A stretch of 64,000 nucleotides of DNA, from contig CAZLKN010000002.1 of the NCBI GenBank assembly GCA_964560135.1, positions 1 through 64,000 on the forward strand, in the 5' to 3' direction. The DNA is from CAZLKN01 sp964560135. GTDB taxonomy: Bacteria > Actinomycetota > JAICYB01. The position numbers and the translations under genes were made by a program. The notes beneath the pieces are model-generated. The model ran no database searches, was not told where the DNA came from, and worked only from the letters and a program-made list of their open reading frames with translations. Shown here piece after piece: positions 35,539 to 43,570 of the stretch; position 1 is the stretch's first letter; the number at the start of each line of letters is the position of its first letter.

Positions 35539-36783
35539 CTAGGGTCGGTCGCAGGGCTCGAGTGCCCGGATCACGATGCCGTCCCTGGGTTTGGGATGGA
35601 AGTACGTGGACTTCTCCGGCATCTGGGCCCCCGTGGAGGCCAGGCGCCACACCCGGTCCACCGACACTGGCTGGATGAGGAAGCCGCACACCGCCCGTCC
35701 GGCGGCGGCCTCGGCGGCCACCTCCTCGGCGCGGGGGGTGAAGGACAGGAAGTCCTCCGCCCGCGGGATCCCCAGAGGCTCGATCCCCAGGCGCTTCAGG
35801 ATCCCGGCCGGGATCTCATCGGGACCGACCGCAGGAGCGACGAGCCGGTAGGCACGATCGCCCACGAAGGCGACGAATACGCCCTCCCGCGGCTCGTCCC
35901 ACAGGTCGAGACCGAGGCGGCCGGCGTCGGAGGGCGTGACCGGACCGATCTCGGTGACCTCGAAGGTGCGCTCCAGCACCACCAACGGGTCGGGGGCGTC
36001 GCAGCGGCGGACGATCCGGTGGTAGGGGAGGATGCAGACGGGCTGAACACCCGCGTCGACGAGGAGGGCCATCACGTGGTCCCAGGGGCCCGCGCCGGCG
36101 GCGGCCCGGCGCTCGTCCCGGTAGATCTTGGACGTCTCGAAGCGGTGGTGACCGTCGGCGATCAGAAGCGGGGACGGTGCCAGCGCTGTCGCGACCTTGG
36201 CGTGCAATGCCTCGTCGTGCGCGGCCCACACGGTGTGGCGGGTGGCCTCGTCGTCCACGAAGTCGGCGACCGGAGGTTCGCCCGCCCATTCCTGCAGCCC
36301 GGCGGAGATGCCGCCGCCATCCTCGGCGTAGAGCGCGTAGATCGGGGAGAGATTGGCGGGGACCGCGCGCATCAGCGACAGGCGGTCGGCCTTCGGTCCG
36401 GACATCGTGTGCTCGTGGGCGAGGATCGGGTCGTCGAGCGAGATCGTGGCCAGCATCCCCCACACGCGGCGCAGGCCTCCGCCTGGCACGCTGAAGGCTT
36501 GGCGGTAGACGTAGAACGCCGGTTGGGGATCCTCGCGGAGGACGCCCTCCCAGACCCATGAGCGGAAGAAGCCGCAGGCGCGCGTGTATTTGTTCTCGGC
36601 GTCGTGGTCGGCGCCCTCGTCCCGGCCGGAGACGATCCGCACGATGTTGTAGGGGTGCCGCCCGTAGAGGTTCTCCCGGTCGTCGGGTGAGATCACGTCG
36701 TAGGGAGGGCAGGTCACGAGTGCCGGGTCGGGCACCCGTGTCGGATCGAACGTGAGCCCCTGGAAGGGACGGACGGTAGCCAT
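35539..36783 (-). CDS. DUF1015-family protein
   Basis: Cytoplasmic protein of 414 residues with the DUF1015 signature segments: RPFQGLTFDP and TCPPYDVISPDDR at the N-terminus, LIADGHHRFETSKIYRDER in the middle and STYFHPKPRDGIVIR at the C-terminus. The family is widespread but I know no established function for it. The gene is monocistronic and divergent from a TPR gene. TAGTAT lies 6 nt before the ATG with no Shine-Dalgarno, consistent with a leaderless mRNA. Confidence 0.85.
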   Translation of the reverse strand: MATVRPFQGLTFDPTRVPDPALVTCPPYDVISPDDRENLYGRHPYNIVRIVSGRDEGADHDAENKYTRACGFFRSWVWEGVLREDPQPAFYVYRQAFSVPGGGLRRVWGMLATISLDDPILAHEHTMSGPKADRLSLMRAVPANLSPIYALYAEDGGGISAGLQEWAGEPPVADFVDDEATRHTVWAAHDEALHAKVATALAPSPLLIADGHHRFETSKIYRDERRAAAGAGPWDHVMALLVDAGVQPVCILPYHRIVRRCDAPDPLVVLERTFEVTEIGPVTPSDAGRLGLDLWDEPREGVFVAFVGDRAYRLVAPAVGPDEIPAGILKRLGIEPLGIPRAEDFLSFTPRAEEVAAEAAAGRAVCGFLIQPVSVDRVWRLASTGAQMPEKSTYFHPKPRDGIVIRALEPCDRP

Positions 36784-36789
36784 GGACCA

Positions 36790-36795
36790 ATACTA
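36790..36795 (-). promoter_or_regulatory. Putative -10 element, leaderless DUF1015 gene
   Basis: TAGTAT (minus strand) with six bases TGGTCC to the ATG at 36783. This is a near-consensus -10 placed where the transcript would begin at or next to the start codon. Confidence 0.5.
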
Positions 36796-36840
36796 CGGTG
36801 CGCGACCGTCACCCACGCCGGGAGCGGGGCCGACCGGTGC

Positions 36841-36846
36841 CATACT
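36841..36846 (+). promoter_or_regulatory. Putative -10 element for the TPR/HAD unit
   Basis: CATACT lies 7 nt before ATG 36854. A GAGGAGG stretch fills the gap but touches the ATG, too close for a ribosome-binding site, although it would suit the GTG at 36863. Both modes are possible. Confidence 0.35.
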
Positions 36847-36853
36847 GAGGAGG

Positions 36854-37249
36854 ATGACCCCCGTGTACGAGTGGTACCAGCGAGGACTCGCGCTGCTGCG
36901 GGGAGGCGATGCGCACGCGGCGGCCACGGTCCTCGAGCGCGCGGTCGCTGCCGAACCCGACAAGGGCTCGATCCGGGAAGCCCTCGGTCGCGCGTACTTC
37001 GACGCCGGGCGGATCCGGGAAGCCCTGGCGGAGTTCACCCACCTGCTCGACCGCAATCCGGTGAACGACTACGCGCACTTCGCCGTGGGACTTTGCCTGG
37101 GCAGGCTCGGCCGAATCGACGAGGCCTGCGGCCACCTGCGGATGGCCAACGTCATGCGGCCCGACAACGCCGACTACGAATCGGCGCTTGCGAGGCACGA
37201 GGTCCGGCGGACCCTGCGTGACCGGCTCCGGGAGCGGGAGACCGGGTGA
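36854..37249 (+). CDS. Small tetratricopeptide-repeat protein
   Basis: 131 residues, cytoplasmic, made almost entirely of three TPR units: WYQRGLALLRGGDAHAAATVLERAVAAEP, IREALGRAYFDAGRIREALAEFTHLLDRNP and AHFAVGLCLGRLGRIDEACGHLRMANVMRP (each shown only in its core, with usual Gly/Ala/Pro positions). The partner is unknown. The alternative start GTG 36863 would shorten it by three residues. Its stop overlaps the HAD phosphatase start by four bases, so the two are co-translated. Confidence 0.78.
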   Translation: MTPVYEWYQRGLALLRGGDAHAAATVLERAVAAEPDKGSIREALGRAYFDAGRIREALAEFTHLLDRNPVNDYAHFAVGLCLGRLGRIDEACGHLRMANVMRPDNADYESALARHEVRRTLRDRLRERETG

Positions 37250-38316
37250 GCATCGCCGAGGGCTTCGATGCCTTCCTCCTGGATCTCGACGGCGTCGTGT
37301 GGCGGGGAGAGACGCCGATCCCGGGCGCGGCGGAGACGATCGATGCCCTGCGGGACGCCGGCAAGCGCGTGCTCTTCGTCACCAACAACTCCTCACGGAC
37401 CCCACGGGAGTACGCGGTCAAGCTGATGAGGATGAAGGTGCCCACGGCCACGCAGGATGTCGTCACCTCCGGGCACGCGGTGGCCGAGGAGCTCCGTCGA
37501 CGCGGGTCCGGGGAAGGGGACCGCATCCACGTCTGCGGGGGAGAGGGACTGATGACGCTGCTCCGGCACGAAAGGTTCGTGCCCACGCGGGAGGCCGACG
37601 GGGACATCAAGGCCGTGGTCGTGGGTTGGAACCCGCGCGGTACGTTCGAGGACATCCGAAAAGCGTCCGACCTGGCGCGCGCGGGGGTGCCGCTGATCGC
37701 CTCCAACGCCGACGCCACCTATCCGACGGAGGGCGGCGTCCTTCCGGGCACGGGCGCGCTGCTCGCCGCGATCCGCACCGCATCCGGCGTCGAGGGCACT
37801 GTCGTGGGCAAGCCGGAGCCGGCGCTGTTCCGCATCGCGCTGGCACGGGCGGGCACGCCGCCGGAGCGGACCCTGTTCTGCGGGGACCGGCCGGAGACGG
37901 ACCTGGTCGGCGCGAAGCGGGCCGGGCTCCCGGCTGCCCTCATGCTCTCGGGCGTCACCGCCGAGTCGGACCTGGGGCGCCTTCCCGAGGTACCGGACGT
38001 GATCCTGGACGATCTCGGGGAGCTGCTCGGCGATCTCCCGCTGCCCCGGACGGAACGTGCGGACGGGGCGGTGCTGGCCATGGGGGATGGCGAGCTCGCC
38101 CGGGTGGAGTGCTCGCGGAACGGCAGCCGTGTGCGTCTGGATTCCGTCAGCGTCCCCAAAGGGACGGACCGCCGGGTCGCGTGGAACCTGCTGCGGCGGC
38201 TGCTGCTGGAGGCACTCGACGGCGCGGAGGAGGTCGATGCGGCGCCGCAGCTGCGTCCCTACCTGGAGCGGCTGGGTGTGGACACCGGACCGCAGCCCCG
38301 CCTGTTCACTCCCTGA
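37246..38316 (+). CDS. HAD-IIA phosphatase (glycerol-3-phosphate phosphatase-like)
   Basis: NagD/PGP-type HAD hydrolase of 356 residues. Motif I is FLLDLDGVVW (nucleophile Asp13, general acid Asp15), motif II is FVTNNSSRTP, the lysine is in VVGKPEPALF and motif IV is FCGDRPETDLVGAK. The C2 cap lies between motifs II and III. About 80 extra residues at the C-terminus (TERADGAVLAMGD onwards) go beyond the HAD core. From memory, M. tuberculosis Rv1692, a D-glycerol-3-phosphate phosphatase at the same position near tlyA, has a comparable extension. This suggests polar-lipid turnover, but the substrate is inferred. Confidence 0.82.
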   Translation: MSIAEGFDAFLLDLDGVVWRGETPIPGAAETIDALRDAGKRVLFVTNNSSRTPREYAVKLMRMKVPTATQDVVTSGHAVAEELRRRGSGEGDRIHVCGGEGLMTLLRHERFVPTREADGDIKAVVVGWNPRGTFEDIRKASDLARAGVPLIASNADATYPTEGGVLPGTGALLAAIRTASGVEGTVVGKPEPALFRIALARAGTPPERTLFCGDRPETDLVGAKRAGLPAALMLSGVTAESDLGRLPEVPDVILDDLGELLGDLPLPRTERADGAVLAMGDGELARVECSRNGSRVRLDSVSVPKGTDRRVAWNLLRRLLLEALDGAEEVDAAPQLRPYLERLGVDTGPQPRLFTP

Positions 38317-39040
38317 ACAGCTCGTCGAGGTGCTTCGGCCTGCGCCGGTCGGGTGCGAGGAACCGGATGAGCAGGAACCCGGCGACGAAGCCGCCGATGT
38401 GGGCGAAGAACGCCACCCCGCCCTCCTGCACGGCGCCGAGCTGCGCCACGCCACCGAGAACCTGCACCACGAACCAGTACCCGATGACGAACCAGGCGGG
38501 CACCTCGAACACGAGCGGGATGAACCCGAGGAGGACGAACATCACGATCCGGGCCTTGGGCCAGAGCACGACGTAGGCGCCGAGGATCCCCGAGACGGCG
38601 CCGGAGGCGCCCACCATGGGAACCATCGAGGACGGCGCGATGGCCACCTGGGCCACCAGCGCCGCGACACCCGTCAGGAGGTAGAAGAGCGCGAAGCGGA
38701 TCCGCCCCAGTCTGTCCTCCACGTTGTTGCCGAAGATCCAGAGGAAGAGCATGTTGAAGGCGAGGTGGAGGATGCTGCCGTGCATGAACATCGACGTGAG
38801 CACGGTGAGGATGGAGCCACGGTCCGGGAAGGCCCGCTCGAGCTCGCCTGAAAGCGCCTCGCAGCGACCGAGCAGGTCGCAGGGCACCGCGCCGTACTCG
38901 AAGGCCGCCCGCTCGGAGATCTCGAATATCCGGTCCTCCGCGGCCCCGAATGCGAAGAACGCATAGACGTTCGCCGCGATCAGCAGGACCGTCAGGATCG
39001 GGAAGCGGTGGTAGGGGTTGTGGTCCCGCAGGGGTATCAT
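38306..39040 (-). CDS. Rhomboid-family intramembrane serine protease
   Basis: 244 residues with six to seven membrane segments. The catalytic serine is Ser146 in MVGASGAVSG and the catalytic histidine is His214 in AHIGGFVAGF. The conserved L1/TM2 region MFMHGSILHLAFNMLFLWIFGNN is present. It would cleave membrane-tethered proteins within the bilayer; substrates are unknown. The extra loop between TM1 and the active-site core contains two cysteines (CDLLGRC). GGAG lies seven bases before the ATG. The stop overlaps the convergent HAD gene by 11 bases. Confidence 0.92.
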   Translation of the reverse strand: MIPLRDHNPYHRFPILTVLLIAANVYAFFAFGAAEDRIFEISERAAFEYGAVPCDLLGRCEALSGELERAFPDRGSILTVLTSMFMHGSILHLAFNMLFLWIFGNNVEDRLGRIRFALFYLLTGVAALVAQVAIAPSSMVPMVGASGAVSGILGAYVVLWPKARIVMFVLLGFIPLVFEVPAWFVIGYWFVVQVLGGVAQLGAVQEGGVAFFAHIGGFVAGFLLIRFLAPDRRRPKHLDELFRE

Positions 39041-39126
39041 CGCCGCTCCGTCGCCTCGGCTCCGCAGGTGCCAGTATGCTCGAAGCGCGGCGTTGCGCCG
39101 CGGCCCGGACGCGGGAGGGGAGTGAC

Positions 39127-39492
39127 ATGCTGGACGTACTCCGCAGGTACGCCAGTTCGCTGGCGGGGGTGACGGAACTCTCGCGGGACCGCGCCGAGGC
39201 GCTGGTCCGGGAGCTGCAGGACCGCGGCGAGATCCGCAGCCGCGACGTCCAGCGCGCGGCACGCCAGCTCGTCGAACGCTCGGCGCGCAACCGGCAGGAG
39301 CTCGTCCGGCTGGTGCGCAAGGAGATCCAGCGGCAGGTCAAGGCGCTGGGCCTGGTGACCCGGGAGGATCTCGACCGTGTGGCCCGGCGGGTCAAGGCGC
39401 TCGAGAGCGGGACGACGAAGACGCGCCCCCGCCAGGCCGCCGCCAAACCGTCCGGCGGGCGCGGTTCCGCCTCGTCGACGAAGAAGACCTGA
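39127..39492 (+). CDS. Small coiled-coil, phasin-like protein
   Basis: 121 residues. Residues 1-95 are predicted as long amphipathic helices with heptad-like spacing, such as DRAEALVRELQDRGEI and NRQELVRLVRKEIQRQVKAL. The tail is Lys/Arg/Ala/Ser-rich and disordered (PRQAAAKPSGGRG). This layout resembles phasin-like or nucleoid-associated proteins with basic tails, but no diagnostic motif is visible. GGGAGGGGAG lies about five bases before the ATG. An in-frame ATG at 39076 lacks a ribosome-binding site. It precedes tlyA by 11 bases. Confidence 0.65.
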   Translation: MLDVLRRYASSLAGVTELSRDRAEALVRELQDRGEIRSRDVQRAARQLVERSARNRQELVRLVRKEIQRQVKALGLVTREDLDRVARRVKALESGTTKTRPRQAAAKPSGGRGSASSTKKT

Positions 39493-39503
39493 GCAGACGA
39501 CGG

Positions 39504-40220
39504 TTGGACACGGAGCTGGTTCGCCGCGGCCTGGCCGACACCCGGGAGCGGGCCCGCCAGGCGGTGGTCGGCGGTCGCGTCCTCGTGTCCGGCTCGGTGG
39601 CCACCAAGCCCGCCCGCATGGTCGATCCGGCCGAGCCGATCGAGATCGTCGGCGACCCGGAACCGTTCGTGTCCCGCGGCGGCGTCAAGCTCGCCGGTGC
39701 CTTGGACGCCTTCGGCATCGAACCGGCGGGGAAGCGGTGCCTGGACGTCGGATCGTCCACCGGGGGCTTCACCGATCTGCTGCTCCAGCGGGGAGCCGAG
39801 GCGGTCGTGGCCGTGGACGTGGGGACCGGGCAGCTCGACTGGAAACTGCGCACGGACCCCCGCGTCACGGTGATGGAGCGGACCGACGTGCGCTCACTGG
39901 AGCCCGACGAGCTCGGCGCGTTCGGGTTCGTCTGCGCGGACCTGTCGTTCATCTCCCTACGGACGGTGATGCCGCATCTGGCCGCGGTGGCCGGCGAAGC
40001 AGATATCGTCGTGCTGGTGAAGCCGCAGTTCGAGGTGGGCCGGGGCAGGGTGCCACGCGGAGGGGTCGTGCGCGATCCCGAGTTGCACGCCGTCGCTGTG
40101 GCGGGCGTGGTGGAAGCGGCGCGGAGCCACGGGCTCGATGTCGTGGAACAGACGCCTTCGCCCATCGAGGGCGCCGACGGGAACCGTGAGTTCTTCCTGC
40201 ACCTCAGGAGCGGGCCGTGA
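39504..40220 (+). CDS. tlyA: TlyA-type rRNA 2'-O-methyltransferase
   Basis: Methylates 16S and 23S rRNA ribose positions near the subunit interface in characterised homologues, and loss gives capreomycin resistance in mycobacteria. An S4 domain (about 1-60) is followed by an FtsJ-type methyltransferase. The SAM site is CLDVGSSTGGFTD. The K-D-K-E tetrad is visible in RGGVKLAGAL, ADLSFIS, VLVKPQFE and NREFFLHL. As read here it starts at TTG 39504, giving 238 residues. The upstream in-frame codons LSRRR match the Arg-rich beginning of homologues, so initiation at CTG 39489 is possible. It overlaps the NAD kinase start by four bases. Confidence 0.93.
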   Translation: MDTELVRRGLADTRERARQAVVGGRVLVSGSVATKPARMVDPAEPIEIVGDPEPFVSRGGVKLAGALDAFGIEPAGKRCLDVGSSTGGFTDLLLQRGAEAVVAVDVGTGQLDWKLRTDPRVTVMERTDVRSLEPDELGAFGFVCADLSFISLRTVMPHLAAVAGEADIVVLVKPQFEVGRGRVPRGGVVRDPELHAVAVAGVVEAARSHGLDVVEQTPSPIEGADGNREFFLHLRSGP

Positions 40221-41071
40221 AACGCGTCGGGGTCCTTCCGCACGCCACCAAGCCGCAGGCCCGGGAGCTCGCGCCGAAGATCGCGGCGTGGCTGACCGAG
40301 CGGGGTCACACCCCCTGCCTCGTCCCCGACGACGCCGAGGAGTTCGGGCTCCCGCAGGCGGCCACCGACCGCGATGCCTTCCGGAGTCTCGACCTGCTCG
40401 TGGTGCTCGGGGGCGACGGCACGATGCTCCACGGTGTGGAGCTCGCCGGCCTCGCCGGGGTTCCCATCCTGGGTGTGAACCTCGGCACCCTCGGGTTCCT
40501 GACCGAGGTCGGCCCCGACCAGCTCTACGACGCTCTCGAGCGCACCCTCGGGGGAGATGCCACCTTCGACGAGCGCAGCAGCGTCCACGCGCGTGTCTTT
40601 CGGGCCGGCGGCGACGTGGACGATCTGGGCGAGGGTGTGAACGAGGTCTCGGTGGAACGCGGCGTGGGCGGCAAGGTCATCCGGATGACGCTGACCCTCG
40701 GGGGCCAACCCTTCAGCACCTTCGGCGCCGACGGCCTGATCGTCGCCACACCGACCGGCTCCACGGCCTATGCCTTCTCGATGCGCGGGCCGGTGGTTTC
40801 GCCGGCACTGCAGGCCCTCGTCGTGGTGGCCGTCGGGGCCCACTCCCTGTTCGACCGTCCGCTCGTGGTCGGTGCAGGACACGAGGTGGAGATCGCCGTC
40901 CGGTTCGGGGGCCGGGGGATCGTGCTCATCGACGGTCATGCGCGTACCGAGATCGGAGAAGGGGACGTCCTGCGAGCGGAGGTGGGCCCGTCCACGGTCC
41001 GGCTCGCGCGGTTGCATCCGGACTCCTTCTTCACGCGCCTCGCCCGCCGGTTCGGCGTGCCTCCCGCCTGA
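40217..41071 (+). CDS. nadK: NAD kinase
   Basis: Phosphorylates NAD to NADP using ATP or polyphosphate. 284 residues. The GGDGTM motif (65-70) and the second conserved region VATPTGSTAYAFSMRGP mark the family. The NAD-contact segment GVNLGTLGFLTE is complete. The GTG start overlaps the tlyA stop. The order tlyA-nadK-(membrane protein)-recN mirrors the actinobacterial tlyA-ppnK-recN cluster, with one gene inserted before recN. Confidence 0.96.
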   Translation: MKRVGVLPHATKPQARELAPKIAAWLTERGHTPCLVPDDAEEFGLPQAATDRDAFRSLDLLVVLGGDGTMLHGVELAGLAGVPILGVNLGTLGFLTEVGPDQLYDALERTLGGDATFDERSSVHARVFRAGGDVDDLGEGVNEVSVERGVGGKVIRMTLTLGGQPFSTFGADGLIVATPTGSTAYAFSMRGPVVSPALQALVVVAVGAHSLFDRPLVVGAGHEVEIAVRFGGRGIVLIDGHARTEIGEGDVLRAEVGPSTVRLARLHPDSFFTRLARRFGVPPA

Positions 41072-41148
41072 GTCCCCGGTGCGGTTTCGCCGCCCTCGGG
41101 AAGGGGGAAGCATCCCGTGGGAACGACGCAGAAGAGAGGTGAGAGCCC

Positions 41149-41754
41149 ATGGCCCGTACCGAGGAACGACATGCTGATACGCGCAGGGACCACGAGGTCC
41201 ACCACGACCACCACCGGGAAGTGGTCGTCAGGGGAGGGATCTCCTTCGGGTCGATCCTGACCGGCACGGCGGTGGCCTTCGGGACGATCTTCGTTCTGAG
41301 TGCCGTGATCGGCGCCATCATGGTGGCCACCGGAGCATGGACCGCTGATCTGACCCGCGACCAGGCGGTTCAGGCCGGCATCCTCGGTGGGATCCTTTTC
41401 CTGCTGGTCCAGTTCGCCGCGTACCTGTGGGGTGGCTACACCGCCGGTCGAATGGCCCGCGGAGCGGGTGTCGGCAACGGGCTGCTCGTCCCCGCCGCAG
41501 GGATCGTGATCGCCGTCCTGGTGGGCGGCATCGGAGCAGCTCTCGAGGCCGAAACGCGCTTCTTCGCGCCCTTCACCGACGTCAGGATCCCCGTCGAACA
41601 AGACCTGCTCGTCAACTTCGGGGCCGCCATGGGACTCGCGACCCTGGTCGTGATGTTCCTCGCCGGTGCCCTCGGGGGCCGGCTCGGAGCTCGCTGGCAC
41701 GATCGTCTCGAGGCGCACGACGCCCCCGACAGGGCCGAGGAGCCAACCGCCTGA
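41149..41754 (+). CDS. Four-TM membrane protein of unknown function
   Basis: 201 residues. A His/Asp/Arg-rich cytoplasmic N-terminus (HEVHHDHHREV) may bind metal. Four hydrophobic segments follow (about 30-60, 78-98, 110-132 and 154-178), with small Gly-rich turns such as GGYTAGRMARGAG; the tail is acidic. It resembles glycine-zipper YrzE/TIGR04086-like membrane proteins but I cannot name a family with certainty. AGAGGTGAGAG precedes the ATG. A very stable hairpin follows the stop, so it ends a transcript separate from recN. Confidence 0.65.
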   Translation: MARTEERHADTRRDHEVHHDHHREVVVRGGISFGSILTGTAVAFGTIFVLSAVIGAIMVATGAWTADLTRDQAVQAGILGGILFLLVQFAAYLWGGYTAGRMARGAGVGNGLLVPAAGIVIAVLVGGIGAALEAETRFFAPFTDVRIPVEQDLLVNFGAAMGLATLVVMFLAGALGGRLGARWHDRLEAHDAPDRAEEPTA

Positions 41755-41780
41755 TCCAACCCCCTGATCTCCCAGGGTAG

Positions 41781-41812
41781 TGCGCCCCGGCCGGTTTCCC
41801 GGCCGGGGCGCA
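41781..41812. terminator. Perfect 14-bp GC hairpin terminator
   Basis: TGCGCCCCGGCCGG pairs perfectly with CCGGCCGGGGCGCA around a TTTC loop. It begins 26 bp after the membrane-protein stop and ends 28 bp before the recN -10. No U-tract follows. Stability and position support termination. Confidence 0.7.
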
Positions 41813-41839
41813 GACCGTTCGGGCGTCGGTACCGGCCTC

Positions 41840-41845
41840 TAGCAT
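41840..41845 (+). promoter_or_regulatory. Putative -10 element, leaderless recN
   Basis: TAGCAT is followed by six bases and the GTG at 41852, with no Shine-Dalgarno. In many bacteria recN is controlled by LexA; I saw no clear LexA box here. Confidence 0.45.
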
Positions 41846-41851
41846 CCGGGT

Positions 41852-43516
41852 GTGCTGGAAGAGCTGTACGTCCGCAACCTGGGTGTGCTCGGTGAGGCCT
41901 CGGTGGCTTTCTCCCCGGGCCTCAACGTCGTGACGGGGGAGACCGGAGCGGGCAAGACGCTGCTCGTCGCGTCGCTACTGCTGCTGACGGGATCGAGGTC
42001 CGATGCCCGGATGGTTTCGCAGGGCGCCGAAGAGGCGGTCGTCGAAGCCGTCCTCACCCTGCCGGACGAGCAGCGCCGGCACCTCGTCGACCATGGCCTC
42101 GAGGATGCGGCGGAGGTGGTGGTGGTCCGGAAGGTCGGCGCGGACGGACGATCGCGGGCCTGGGTGAATGGACGTCTCGCGCCCATCGGAGCGCTCGGCG
42201 AGGTCTGCGGCCGCCTGGTGGAGGTCCTCGGGCAGGGAAGCAGCTTCGCGCTGGCCCGCCCACAGGCGCAGCTCGAGGCACTGGATGAGCTCGCCGGAAC
42301 CGGCACCGTCCTCAAGGCGTACCGGACCGCCCTGGCGTGCGTCCGCGACATGACCGCCGAGCGCGACCGCCACGCCCGCGAGGAGCAGGCGCTCGCCCGC
42401 GAACGGGAGCTCCTCGAGTTCCAGGCCTCCGAGATCGAGACCGCCGCCCTGATGCCCGGTGAGGACGACCTACTGGCCAGTGAGATCGGTCGCTTGGAGC
42501 ACGCCGAACGACTGACGGTGACGGGGGCCGAGGGCGCGGCGCTCGTCGGGTCCGACGGGGCGGCCGGGCGCCTGGCGGAGGCACACAAGATGCTGGAGGA
42601 TTCGGCCCGGCTCGATCCCGGCTTGGAGACGCTCGCAGCGCGGGTGGGAGCTCTGGCGGCCGAGGCGGCGGAGGCGGCGTGGGATCTGCGGAGCTGGGCC
42701 GAGGACCTCGAACCCGATCCCGCCCGGCTGGAGGCACTCCGGGAACGCGCCGCCCTCGTGACCGGCCTCAAGCGCAAGTACGGCGGCTCGATCGACGACG
42801 TCGTCGCTTTCGGCGCCGAGGCGCGGAGCCGCCTCACCGAGCTCAGCGGCGCGGACGCCCGGGCGGTGGAGCTGGAACAGGCCCTGGCGGCGCTGGAGGC
42901 CGAGGTCGAAGGCCTGGCGCGGGACCTCACCCGACGCCGTTCCCGGGCCGCCGGACGACTGGCCGAGGCCGTCCAGGCGGAGCTCCCGGCGCTGGGGTTG
43001 CCCAACGCGGTCTTCGAGGTGTCCTGCGATGTTCAGGACACGCTCGGGGAGCACGGCCGGGACCGGGTCGCGTTCCGGTTCAGCGCCCACCCCGCACGGT
43101 CCCCCGACCTCCTCGGCAAGGTCGCCTCGGGGGGAGAGCTCTCGAGGCTGATGATCGCCGTGACGCTGGCACTCGCCGCGGCCCACCGTGTCCCGGTGCT
43201 CGTCTTCGACGAGGCCGACCAGGGGATCGGGGGCGAGGCGGCGCTCGAAGTCGCCGGGCGTCTGGCGCGGCTGGGGCGCACCCATCAGGTCCTCGTCGTC
43301 TCCCACCTGCCCCAGGTCGCGGCCTTCGCGGACCGCCATCTGTGCGTGCGCAAGGAGGACGGCTCAGTCGGCATCGAGGCTCTCACCGACGGCGCGCGAC
43401 TGGGAGAGATCTCCCGCATGCTCGGAGGCCTCGGCAGTTCCGACCTGGCGCGTGCCCACGCAGCGGAGCTGGTTCAATTGGCCCGTGCCCAGCGACCGAC
43501 GGCCCGTGCCGGCTGA
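41852..43516 (+). CDS. recN: DNA repair protein RecN
   Basis: SMC-like ATPase for double-strand-break repair, 554 residues. Walker A is GETGAGKT (29-36), a central coiled coil spans about 150-350, and the C-terminal signature VASGGELSRLMIAVTLAL and Walker B PVLVFDEADQGIGG complete the ATPase. The D-loop region ends with VSHLPQVAAFADRH. The segment after the first domain reads VLGQGSSFALARPQAQL, a variation of the usual H-G-Q-H-E. Located between nadK and steA as in mycobacteria (from memory Rv1695-Rv1697). Confidence 0.95.
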   Translation: MLEELYVRNLGVLGEASVAFSPGLNVVTGETGAGKTLLVASLLLLTGSRSDARMVSQGAEEAVVEAVLTLPDEQRRHLVDHGLEDAAEVVVVRKVGADGRSRAWVNGRLAPIGALGEVCGRLVEVLGQGSSFALARPQAQLEALDELAGTGTVLKAYRTALACVRDMTAERDRHAREEQALARERELLEFQASEIETAALMPGEDDLLASEIGRLEHAERLTVTGAEGAALVGSDGAAGRLAEAHKMLEDSARLDPGLETLAARVGALAAEAAEAAWDLRSWAEDLEPDPARLEALRERAALVTGLKRKYGGSIDDVVAFGAEARSRLTELSGADARAVELEQALAALEAEVEGLARDLTRRRSRAAGRLAEAVQAELPALGLPNAVFEVSCDVQDTLGEHGRDRVAFRFSAHPARSPDLLGKVASGGELSRLMIAVTLALAAAHRVPVLVFDEADQGIGGEAALEVAGRLARLGRTHQVLVVSHLPQVAAFADRHLCVRKEDGSVGIEALTDGARLGEISRMLGGLGSSDLARAHAAELVQLARAQRPTARAG

Positions 43517-43570
43517 CCGGAGCAGACCGCTCGCGTCCGGACGGAGTAGGGTGATGCAGGAAAATTTCGC

